Position numbers and translations under genes: made by a program
From: Pterobdella sp. o SKG-2022
Lineage: Eukaryota; Annelida; Clitellata; Hirudinida; Piscicolidae
NCBI GenBank assembly: GCA_964035795.1
Contig: OZ038320.1
Coordinates: 30,628,875 to 30,692,874, forward strand
Direction of reading: 5' to 3'
DNA length: 64,000 nucleotides
Notes under the pieces: model-generated
What the model saw: only the letters and a program-made list of their open reading frames with translations
The model's database searches: none
What the model was told of the DNA's origin: nothing
Part shown: positions 41,001 to 50,400 of the stretch, piece after piece
Numbering within the stretch: the first letter of the stretch is position 1
Layout of the letters: each line of letters opens with the position of its first letter

Positions 41001-42645
41001 AGAAAAAATATTTTATATAGAAAATATTATGAAAGTGTAAGTTTATATGCTATTTCATTATGTGTACATAAAACTGTATGAAATAATTAATTTGGTTATT
41101 GAACCCTTTTTTTAGAGACATCGTATGTTTTTTTGTAAACTTGAATTTTACCTGTAAAACTTCAAATCATGAGAATTTATGAAAACACGTAGAGAAAATT
41201 ATTCAACCCTTCAATTACCTCATTATGATTTTAGATGCTTCAGTTTTTCCTGCGCCACTTTCACCTGTTGTTGCCAATTGTATGATGGATCAAGAGAGGG
41301 TACAGAATTAATAGGGAAATTTTTTTAATCCATAAAAATGACTTCTTTTGGAAAAAGTTAAAAAATTGAATAACATTACAATCCTATCGTATAAAAAAAG
41401 TAGATTCAAATTCTATGGTTCAAACAAACTCCTCTCTTTTCCCATATCTTGTTTATCAAACTCTTTAAGCACAAAATAAATAGAATAAACCGACACATCA
41501 CCCATGCTTATATAGACCCACGTGACACATATATAAGATGGCCAACAGACCAGAGATAACGATGCAGGTGTCTTTGTTGTGTCTCTTCATGCATTTGAAG
41601 GCAGCATCTGCAATGGCGTAGATGTGGGGTGGTCGCTCGTATATCTCCCTGCCTGTGGACATTGAAAAAAACTCAAGTGGAAAGTAAGAAATACTTAAAT
41701 CTGATGGGTTTTTACTAGGCTCTTTGAGCCGTATCATTACTCTATAGATTTTTTCATCAGTTGCAATAATAGATGCCTAGATTATCTATATATAGCTTTA
41801 ATTTCGCTATTAACATTAATGGCTTTAAAACTTGTGTTTATAATGCAGCAAAAAATGCCAACGTTAATACTATATCAAAACAGCAGCAGACTTATAGACG
41901 TTATAAGGTTTATGAATAACACTTCATTTCAAAACAAGATTTCTCCGTATGCTCCCATAACATCACCTTTATAATGCTGGACCATAGCGGGAGTGTAAAT
42001 GGGTAGGTTTCTGTATGGGTTCACTGACACCACCACTTCTCCTATGAACGTGTATACCTTGCTTTTTTCAAATCTGGTGAAGATTATCGCTATAAATAGC
42101 ACAATATCAACGATATAATAAGAAAAGTTTGTCTATTAATAGCTTTATGATTGACGTATGTTGTTGTTTAAGATGATATCTTGTAGATTCTTCTGTTAAA
42201 AGCTTGAGTAATTGTTTTCCTGAAACCTTGTTCTACTATTGACAAATCTGATAACATCGCTGTAACTAGTGATAAATCTGATAATATTTGTATAACTCAA
42301 TGGGATGTGGATACGACTTTCACGTTAAATAACAGAGTGACTGCCTACGTCGAAAAGTGTCTAAAAGAGAAAACAGGTTTCTTTGTTTATATTATATATT
42401 AAATATCTATAGAATTCTCTTTAGGAAAGCTTTTTAACTCTGATTTAAAATAAACGATAACGTTAAAATTGAAAATTTATAAATGTGCTCATACAAAAAC
42501 ATTTTGAGTATAAAGTTAACACTAGACAAAACCAAGACACAAACCTTAGTTTGAGGTTTTCCATGAAGGACTCAATATCAAGCTTCTCCAAGAGGACAAA
42601 ATCTCCAACACCAAACTCCCGTCCTTCGACTATCGACCCCTCCAT
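23063..42645 (-). CDS. MYO1D: Unconventional myosin-Id, 32 exons, 1021 aa
   Basis: Single-headed membrane-linked actin motor; its orthologues set left-right asymmetry in flies and vertebrates. Exons, 5' to 3': 42645-42545, 42073-41967, 41652-41551, 41264-41219, 40081-40034, 39898-39815, 39558-39477, 39045-38992, 38722-38633, 38288-38175, 37954-37872, 37248-37119, 36347-36291, 35773-35688, 35590-35476, 35163-35070, 34793-34717, 34388-34323, 34172-34093, 33729-33684, 33302-33213, 31750-31670, 31446-31361, 31126-30965, 30823-30778, 26620-26499, 26246-26145, 25946-25802, 24411-24325, 24088-24027, 23680-23626, 23428-23063. All phases match; 3066 nt. P-loop [12 protein letters not shown] (about 104), [23 protein letters not shown], switch [10 protein letters not shown] (about 384), [39 protein letters not shown], converter GFQEDV, IQ-like [10 protein letters not shown] (about 710), and a TH1 tail ([28 protein letters not shown]). 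The start is the first in-frame ATG, giving [20 protein letters not shown]. Confidence 0.97.
24781..24857 (-). repeat. tRNA-like sequence, possibly the head of a SINE
   Basis: On the minus strand it holds an A-box-like TAGCTCAGCTGG and a B-box-like GGGCTCGATCTC about 40 nt later, after a 7-base arm that pairs poorly with GTGGGCC. The D-arm nearly folds, but the anticodon and T-stems do not pair, so I do not call a functional tRNA. Lies in a MYO1D intron. Confidence 0.35.
26789..27176 (+). pseudogene. LINE ORF1-like segment with a CCCH zinc finger
   Basis: The frame from 26789 to 26998 encodes [19 protein letters not shown], spacing C-x7-C-x5-C-x3-H, an exact CCCH (RNA-binding type) finger. 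A shift into the next frame then gives an Asn/Lys/Tyr-rich region to 27176, so one disrupted ORF is likely. It lies directly upstream of the endonuclease on the same strand. Confidence 0.6.
27653..28519 (+). pseudogene. LINE endonuclease (APE/EEP fold) fragment, 288 codons
   Basis: Reads [13 protein letters not shown] (catalytic-Glu region), [25 protein letters not shown] (the GDFN motif of APE endonucleases) and, later, [10 protein letters not shown] in place of the usual SDH block, ending at a stop at 28519. Broken from the RT domain by stops and frameshifts. Confidence 0.85.
29187..29798 (+). pseudogene. LINE reverse transcriptase core fragment, 203 codons
   Basis: Shows [40 protein letters not shown] (motif A with Asp), [14 protein letters not shown] (motif B) and [13 protein letters not shown] (motif C, YADD). 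Upstream blocks ([17 protein letters not shown]) are in shifted frames. Motif order and spacing are those of non-LTR reverse transcriptases. Confidence 0.92.
29999..30460 (+). pseudogene. C-terminal domain of the same LINE
   Basis: Encodes [29 protein letters not shown] and, in another frame from 30363, [16 protein letters not shown]. This is the usual C-terminal module after the RT of CR1/Jockey/Rex-type elements. The frame change near 30360 shows decay. Confidence 0.8.
30551..30750. other. Assembly gap (200 N) in a MYO1D intron
   Basis: Exactly 200 N between the LINE tail and MYO1D exon 30823-30778, which begins 28 bases beyond the gap. No MYO1D exon is missing, since all 32 join in phase; the gap probably interrupts repeats. 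Confidence 0.99.
32141..32320 (+). mobile_element. MITE copy, possibly interrupted
   Basis: A terminal TGAAAACACTTTTAGGAG (32149-32166) is followed about 85 bases later by TAGGAGTTTATTTTATTCCA, GAAGCTTTTTGTAAG and TCAAGTGGAGGTACAAAT (32251-32318). Same block order as the other copies. Lies in a MYO1D intron. Confidence 0.6.
37271..37350. repeat. 35-bp tandem repeat just upstream of a MYO1D 3' splice site
   Basis: Two full units (37271-37305 and 37306-37340) starting GTTGAGTGTGTTGTGGTGTT, identical except the last base, plus a partial third. On the MYO1D strand this is a C+A-rich stretch ending about 20 nt before exon 37248-37119. Confidence 0.9.
37651..37745 (+). mobile_element. MITE copy
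   Basis: Begins AAACATAAATATTCAAATAA, then AAACACTTTGCGAAGTTTAT, TTCATTCCACGAAGCTTTTC, GTAAGTTGAACTCACAT and GTGAAGTGGAGGTGCA. The start matches the outer end of the copy at 51746-51864, whose next block runs in the opposite orientation, which shows these ends are terminal inverted repeats. In a MYO1D intron. Confidence 0.75.
38310..38372. repeat. 21-bp tandem repeat (3 units) upstream of a MYO1D 3' splice site
   Basis: Units at 38310-38330, 38331-38351 and 38352-38372, consensus near GGTTTAGTGGATGGTGGGTG plus T. On the MYO1D strand it is ACC/CACC-rich and ends 21 nt before exon 38288-38175. Confidence 0.9.
40421..40735. repeat. AT-only minisatellite
   Basis: About 315 bases built almost only of 16- and 20-bp units of the form AAATAAATAAATATTT, in the MYO1D intron between exons 41264-41219 and 40081-40034. 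Unit ends are self-complementary (AAATATTT), so the array can form many small hairpins. Confidence 0.95.
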
Positions 42646-44325
42646 TAATCTGCTCAACAAGAGTTTAATCTATCAAGACTGGCTGAATACTGTCTGCGTA
42701 TTGTTCATTAATAAAAGAAGTTTACATATATGGTCATGTAAAAATATTAAGCGGTCTTTATTTTTTTGGTTTTTATATTTTTTTATAATCATTATTGTTA
42801 GATGGTTTATAGAATTATTCTATAATTTTTTTTATTAACTTTCAATTTTTTTCGGCAACCATGTTTAAATAGTTCAAAATGAGTTTCAATTGTACATAAG
42901 CATTTAAATTTCAAATTATCTCTCAATGACCTATTTAAATAATCACAGAGGTAAAAACACTGAACGTTCTAAAAACTTAGCTAATGAGTAAATGAACTAT
43001 TTTTGAAACAGTACTAGTTTTGGTATTTGTATCACTTTGTTGATTTCTATATTAAAATTTCACTTTTTTGTTAATAGCAGCTGTGTTCTTAAGGAGTTGA
43101 TCCACAGTTAAATGTATCTTTCAAAAGTCCGCTAAGCGTTTTTCTCTTAGTAAAGTATTAATCAAATAGATTTTTAAAATAACCTATGATCACTGTATAA
43201 AATAAAATTCAAAAAAATCATTGAAACTTTTATAAAACTAACCTAACTGACAAGAAAGTAAGCTGAAACACAAAAATTATCTGGGAATTTGGTAGTGTTG
43301 TATTTAAGGAGTTCAAAACTACAATGATTCACTCATTGAATTCATAAATACTTAACACTCCCATAACCCAATGAGTTTAAAAATAACTATACATATCATT
43401 GTTTAAGATCATTAATGGCAATGTTTTCAACCTTCACATAAGCGACAATGCTTTTGCATTGTTGAGCTGTGTGACATAATAATAAGTAAGACATTAAAAT
43501 TATAGTTACTTACATCCTAAAAGACATAAAACTGATAGTCGCCATAACTCTAAAAGACTCATGATTATTCTTATATAAAAAATTGAATCTATCGGAATAT
43601 CTATTATAAGATATTGCCAGTGTTTTTTTAGTTTTTACACAGATTATTGTATTTTAACTTTTTAGAGACATCTTAATACATTTTCAATGATTGATTCTTC
43701 AAAAACTATTGTATTTTTTTATAAGAAATTAAACTATTTGCATGAATCACTATTGAAAATCCTACAAAGGCATTTTTTAAAAGCTGCACATTTTAACATT
43801 CTTTCGATTAGTGTTTATTCTATTTTATCTCATTGTTGGTTATGTCTAGGTTAATGAAAGTTAATATGTTTTAGACAAGTGATTATTTTTGATTTAATTG
43901 AATATAATGAATGAAAAGAACTTTGCAATTATATTTTTGAGCTTTTGGTCTCAAATTTGTATTTTATCTCAAATGATAAAGATTTTTGTATTCATGGAGA
44001 GAAATTCTGTATTAATTTAATATATGCAATGTTTAGTTGCGTCGAATTCGATTATAATAATTATTGTCCAAATTTATTGTAATCTTATTCTATTCAAATC
44101 TTCATGGTCGTTCTTATCGTTGTAGCTGTAATAGTAATGGTTGATTTTGTCAAAGGTATTCGCCAACTTCACTTAATCAATTTGGTTTTGTGTTGGTGTC
44201 CATATCTTTTTGTTTAGAATGCTTTCGAAAAAAAGTCTTTCACTTATATAATCAGTAATTATATAAAAATAACTAAATGGGAAAAATACACCTAATTTTA
44301 TATGTTATATATATAATTTATTGTA
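42646..44325. other. Intergenic region upstream of MYO1D
   Basis: About 1.7 kb of AT-rich sequence between the MYO1D start codon and the Tigger remnant. It should contain the MYO1D promoter and 5' UTR. I see no ORF with family resemblance and no RNA gene. Confidence 0.4.
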
Positions 44326-45486
44326 CAGTAGACCCTTGAAAACTGGCATATTTAAAATTGACCCAAACAAGCTAGGAACGTACCAACTTGGTCATACCAC
44401 CGTGTATGGTATGAAGAAATAGAAAAAAGTATTTTTTTGAAGAAAATTTTTATAAAAGTCTTTAGCATTTAGTAAAAGTCCAGAGTTTGACGATGCTTTT
44501 TAGGTTCAATCTTCGGATATATAAAGGATTTGAGAAAGCTTCTCTAAAAGTTAAAATTACAGACTGAACTACCGAACCTCAAACTAAATGCATTTTTATG
44601 ATTTTTTAAGATACTAGCTTTAAAGATTTCACCACACTTTGAATAAGCTCACAAGTGAAATATAGTTTGAAAAATGCGGTTTACGTCATTAGAGAATAAC
44701 AAGCAAAAATATTATTATATTAGATGCCGTCATTGCCTTGAAGAGAGCTTGGATGAAAGTGACAGCACAAACTATAGCAAACTATTCCATAAAGGCTAGA
44801 TTCAAGGCTTCAGAGGAAGCTCATCTGACCCAAACAGTACAAGAAGAGATCTCAACTGCTTCTTTCAGGAACATTTGGGACCAGCTGTCATTAGTTAATG
44901 GTGACAGTTTGTGCCAGCTTGACGACTATTTGGCTGTTGACGAGAATGCAGCAACTTCATCCATCATGACAGATGAGGAGATAATCAATGCTGCTCAAAA
45001 TGCGACAGGGAATGTTAGTGACAATGACCAAGATGATGATGATGAAAATGAAGAAAAGCCAAAAGTTAGACCGGTAGATGCATACTCAGCACTTCGAATA
45101 TATGGCTTGCAGATGCAGAACCATGCGATGGAAAACGTCACAAATCAGTGTGAGGATGTCTTACTGGGAGTAAGTCAAAACAATTTCGCGCAGAAAAAGA
45201 TAACCGAATACTTCGAATGAATGACTCAAGAAATTCAATGTTGCAGTTTTATATTAATTTTAATATACTGAATAAATTCACTATGAAACTCACCGTTGTT
45301 TCAAAATTACTTTTTTTATTAGTGAATAAAATACGTTATTGAGGTTACAGTATCTCAATAGTCTGAGTTTGTGATTAGTGTTTAAATAACTTATGATTGC
45401 TTAACGACGGACATGTTTCGTCTGTCTTCGCTAACTCGAATCATTTTGCTTGGCCCATTTGAATCCGACTCAAGCAAGGTTTACTG
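44326..45486 (+). mobile_element. Pogo/Tigger-type DNA transposon remnant
   Basis: The left end CAGTAGACCCTTG (44326) follows TA; the right end, reversed, reads CAGTAAACCTTGC (45486 leftward), giving imperfect terminal inverted repeats. At 1.16 kb it is shorter than a full Tigger (about 2-2.5 kb) and keeps only the 3' part of a transposase gene. The right target TA is not evident. Confidence 0.75.
44738..45220 (+). pseudogene. Tigger/pogo transposase, C-terminal fragment
   Basis: 160 codons starting at AFKRAWMKVTAQTIANYSIK, typical of the end of the DDE domain in Tigger-derived transposases, followed by an acidic run (DNDQDDDDENEEKPKVRP) and a tail ending NNFAQKKITEYFE, as in TIGD-type proteins. 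The DNA-binding and catalytic parts are missing. The open frame suggests either recent insertion or constraint. Confidence 0.8.
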
Positions 45487-45740
45487 TGTTTTAATCCACC
45501 CCTCAATAAACAACGATAGTCAAGGAAAACTTAAATTTATACATCAAAACTGTCACAGCTAGATACGAAACGGTTAAACGATTTACTTTAACTTAACTTG
45601 ACTTCTTCCTAGAAGCGAGAAAATGGTTGGTATCTTAACCCATTATAAAACTAGCATATCAAGCTGGATCACCTAAAAACGACACGAACGAGATTTTCAG
45701 ATTTATTTTAATCTGCATGTTAACCAATGAAACACTCAGT

Positions 45741-46934
45741 CTATTCCCTCATCATCATCTTTTGCTTTTTAAGCTTTTTCTGGGAAACCTTCTTCTTTTC
45801 TTCCTCGCCGGCAGGTTTTTCAATGGCCTGTTCCTTTTCGGCCAAAATAAGTTCAATGTGGCAGGGACTACTCATGTAACCTTGAAAACAATAGTGTAAA
45901 TAAAATATAGTTCTGTAGATTTTTAATGAAAAATTCTTTTAAAACCCAATTTTTATTTGAGTATAAACAGATCAGCTATTCCTATAGATTTATTTGAACT
46001 GAAATATATCATTTGACTTTTCTATTGAAAATGAAAAAAATGGAATTTCAAAATTATATTATATTAACTTTTTTCCAACTAACCATTGATTCTTCCATGA
46101 GCTCTGTATGTTCTTCTGCGCATCTTAGGAGCTCTGTTTACTTGAATATGCTCAATCACCAAATGATCAGTGTCCAAACCCTGACATGGAAATAGTTTTT
46201 AATCATGTATTTAAAAATTAAAATAACTAAATAGGAAAATATTCAATATGAAAATAAATTTATATTGGAATAAAAACACTCTTAGGGGTTTATTTCATTC
46301 CACAAAGCTTTCCAAAAGATGAACTTACATTATCCACATTTAAAGTAAGTGATCAGATAGTATCAGAGAACAAATTACTAAACAAACCTTGAATTCTGCA
46401 TTAGACTCAGCATTTTTAAGCATATCCAAAAGAAACTTAGCACTTTTCACTGGCCATCTACCTTGAGTAGTACCCCATGCCTTAGCCTATAATATTGCAA
46501 ATATCTTATAGGTACAGAACAACATTTCACTGAGTTAAATACTTACTTGAGCACATCTTCCTACTCCTCCGGTGAATCTTCTGAAAGGGACGCATTCTTT
46601 GTGGTTTACGACATTTTTTAGATATGCTACAGCCCTACGCAAATGCATGTGTTTGATATTTTGAGCTGTTTCTCTAGTGTTCTGTGTGAAAACAATGTTT
46701 CCACTTAAATTTGGGTTAATAGATAATTATAAATTTTAGAAACGTAGAATCAATGTTTTTGATGAAAACGAAACAAAGTTATTCAAATTGAAACCTTGAA
46801 ATGAACACGTAGATAGGATCCTCTAGCCTTTGCAGCTTTAAAAAAATATAGATGTTTAATTATATTAATAACATAAAGATTAATTTCAACTTACACTTGG
46901 CCGGATTTTCGGCGTCGAGAGAGTACCTTGTCAT
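45741..46934 (-). CDS. RPL17: 60S ribosomal protein L17 (uL22), 6 exons, 183 aa
   Basis: Large-subunit protein lining the peptide exit tunnel. Exons 5' to 3': 46934-46895, 46835-46795, 46681-46547, 46486-46388, 46180-46084, 45880-45741; total 552 nt in phase, matching the 184-aa human protein. Starts [20 protein letters not shown]; then [89 protein letters not shown] and [18 protein letters not shown] minus-strand AATAAA at 45707-45702 gives a very short 3' UTR. Divergent neighbour: FMR1. Confidence 0.98.
46261..46340 (+). mobile_element. MITE copy in an RPL17 intron
   Basis: Reads TATTGGAATAAAAACACTCT, GGGGTTTATTTCATTCCACA, AAGCTTTCCAAAAGATGAAC and TTACATTATCCAC. Block order matches the other copies, with more substitutions. 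It lies between the RPL17 exons at 46180-46084 and 46486-46388. Confidence 0.55.
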
Positions 46935-47476
46935 TTTCTATCCCTTCAAATTTTAGAATTTATAAAGATGAAGCATATAAAAGACTTTTAAAAACATTAA
47001 ATTTCATGAAAAAATCGTTTTAACGTTGATTGAAGAAGATTGGAATAAAACGACGACAAGACAAACACACCTCAAACAAAATAGTAAAAAGGAAGATGGT
47101 GTTTTTGTTTTGGTAGATAACAAATGAACTAAATGCAACAATATTTTTTAAATTTTCATTTTAAATAATTATTTCATCAAAATAAATTTTTAAAGTATTT
47201 TTCATTTTTAATTACAAAATATAAGTTTTATTAAAATAATGCTTATCAAGCGGTCACTATTATTAAGCAGTTGCATTTATGATTTCAATTTCTCACTCCT
47301 AACTTTTTTTTGGTGCTCATAAGCTTAAAACTTTTAAGAAACATAAAATTAGTTAAACAGTTATACTATTAATAAACTTTTAAATACTAATTCATTAATT
47401 TTTCATTTTCTCACGGTTGAATTCAAAAATAGCATTATAACGCATAAATAAATTAGGGAAAGTATTTTTTTCAAAA
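46935..47476. promoter_or_regulatory. Shared upstream region of RPL17 (-) and FMR1 (+)
   Basis: Two divergent start codons lie 542 bases apart, so this stretch must contain both promoters and 5' UTRs and may act bidirectionally. It is AT-rich; no TATA box or named motif stands out. Confidence 0.5.
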
Positions 47477-50400
47477 ATGGACAATTCCGTGTCTATCGAA
47501 GTTTTGGGAAAAAATGGCTTATATTATAAAGTGAGACTCAAGTTTATTTCTAAATTAATTCAACCGGCTTAATGTTTTGTCAAAAAATTTTAACTCTTTT
47601 AAATATATGCTTTATTTATTTCTTTGTAGGCTTTTGTTCAAAATATTTATCCTGATAAGCTTGAAGTGATTTATGAGAATGGGTAAGTAACATTTATTGA
47701 ATTATGTTTGTCCCACTGATTATTTTTATGCCAATATTATTAACTTCTTTATATACTCTAGTCTTGGAACAAAAGTCATTCCTTTTGAAGATGCTCGCCT
47801 GCCTTCGTTGCCTTCAGAAAAAACAACTTTGAATACAGGGGATGAAATTGAGGTAATTTGAAAACTAACTTTAAATTTTTTAAGTTATTTTCAGTTCAAT
47901 GAGTAATAAATTTGAATAAATATGCTTTTATTATAAAAAAAACTTTAAACTTTCACAAAGTTTTATTTTGAGAGAAAACCTGATGATGTAATTACAAAGT
48001 TTTCAAATCCTTTGTTTTAAATAAAGAAAATTAACCAAAAGGGTTTTTTCTTATTGATTGTAATTTGAATCTGATTTCAAAAAACTTATTTTGAGTTTTG
48101 AAAATAGTTTCAATATCTATTTTAAGCTATTTCCAAAAAAACTTTTATATCAGAAATCATTAAACACTACTTTTTTTTTACCTTGAGCACCCAAGTCTTG
48201 TTGGGTGCTCCTCATGTCCCATCAAGACCATCCAGTTGTCGAGAAGCTCAGCCGCTCTCGCGGGGTTGGTTCACAGACTCTCGGGGCCCAGTGTGGTACT
48301 TATTTTGGGGCAGGTGAAGAGGTGAGGGTCGTCATGAATGTGTGTTTGGCAAAGTGAGCATGAAGGTGAGGGATGAGATGAGGGCGAGATTTTGTTGAGG
48401 TATGAGAGGATGAAAGGTGATTTATTTGATCTGAGTTGGGTGAGTGTGGTGGTCTAGGGTGGTTTCTGATTCATGAATGGGTGGGGGTTGCTTGCTGAGG
48501 ATTTTGTTGTGAGTGGATGATATGTAGTCATGTACTATTTTTGTGTGTATGGTTTTCATGTTGTTTTTTCTGTGTGTGAGAGGTGGTCTGGGTGGAGGAG
48601 GGTATGTTTAGGGTGTAGTTGATGTTGTTGTTGAATGTGGATTGTATTTTGTATCTGGGGTGGGCTTCTTGTGTGGTGAGTGGGGTGGGAGGCTTTTTGT
48701 GTGAGTTGTGATGCGTGAAGTTTGAGATGGTTTTGGAGTGGGAGGATTTTGGTCTCTGAGTGGAGGTGTTGAGTGTTGGTGTCTAGGGTGCAGCCAGTGA
48801 TTGTTCTCAAGGTTGCGTTTTGGATTTTTTGGAGTTTGTTGAGGGAGGTGGATGAGATGATGGGTGACCAGATGGTGTTGGCGTATTCGATGATGGGAAG
48901 GAGTAATGTTTTGTATGTGGTGATGAGTGTTTTTTTGCTTTTTCTCCAGTGTGTTGATGTGAGAAGTTTTAGGAGATTGAGTGTTTTTTTTTGCTCTAGT
49001 GATGGTGTTGTCTGTGTGGGTGGAGTATTTTATTTTAGGGTCAAAAGTTCAGCCAAGGATGGTAGGGTTGGAGGTGGTGGGGATGGGAATGTTGTTGATG
49101 TGGATGTTCAGGGGTTTGTTATATTCTGATGGGTCTGGGGTCATGAGAGTTGATGTGGTTTTGGTAGGGTTGATTTGTAGGTTGTTATTGTGAGCCTATG
49201 TGTGTATTTCATTGAGGTATGGGAGGAGGTTCTGGGTGGCTGTGTTGATGTTGGAGTGGGATGATGTTATGGTGATGTCGTCTGCGTAGGTGATGAGGTT
49301 GAGTGAGCTGATTTTGGGGAGTGGTATGTCTGAGAGGTATATGTTGAAGAGAGTGGGTGATAGAACGCCCCCTTGGGGGACACTTGCTTTGATGTGTGAT
49401 TGTTGTATGAGGTGTATTGTCGGCGGCCTTTTAGGTAGTTGGTGAGGAATTTGATTATTGTTGTAGGAATGTGTGTTGTGTATTTTGTGGATGAGTTGGT
49501 GGATGTTGACCGTGTCGAATGCTTTGGTCATGTCGAGGGCGGTGAGGATTGTTCAATGGGGGGGTTTTTTTTATTGAAACCAGTGAATATGGTGTTATTG
49601 ATTTGATGTAGGGCTGTGGTGGTGGAGTGTGCGGCTCTGAAGCCGTTTTGGTGTGTTGGGAGGATTATTTTAGTGGTGATGTGGGGGAGGATGATTTTTT
49701 CTAGAGTTTTTGCTATGGAAGAGAGTAGGGCTATTGGTCTGTATGAGGAGGGGAGAGAAGGGTTTTTGTTGGGTTTGGCGATGGGAATGATTTTGGAGGT
49801 TTTTCATATTTGGGGTATGGTGTTTGTGTTGATTGTGATGTTGTAGAGGTTGGTTAGGTGTTTGATGGCTATTGGTCCTAGATGTTTGAGATGTTTGATG
49901 TTGATATTGTCTGGTCTTGAGGAGTTGTTATTTTTAGATTGTTTTATAGCGAGGATGGTATCTGATTCACTGATTGTTATTGGGGTAGATGTGAGTGATT
50001 TGGTGAGTTTGTTTGTTATTCTGTGAGTGGGGTTGGAGGAATGTTTTGTGGCTGATTTAAAATTTTTAGTGTGTTGGCTTTTGTGTGTCTGTGTGGGCTG
50101 TTTTGTTGTTGTGAGTGATGGTTGTATTGGTGGGAGTGGTAGGTTTTTTGGGGTTGAGGGCCTTTACTGTGGACCATAGAATGTGAGATTTTTTCTTGTG
50201 GTCCCAGTCGGCTTTCAGGTGCTCTTCCCATTTTTGTTTTTTGTGTTGTTGAATGAGGTGGGTCATGTGTTGGTTGAGTGTGGGTAGTGAGGGATCTTTG
50301 TTATTGAGAGTTCTGGTGTGGTTTCATTTGGATATGAGTGTAGTGATGCTTTCGGGGAGTGGGGTCTGGGTGGGTTTTATTATTCCTTTAGGGATGTTTA

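Noticed and set aside
48773..49129. 118-codon plus-strand ORF and others at 48.9-51.4 kb
   Set aside because: Antisense of the LINE; open only because of the A/C bias of the coding strand.
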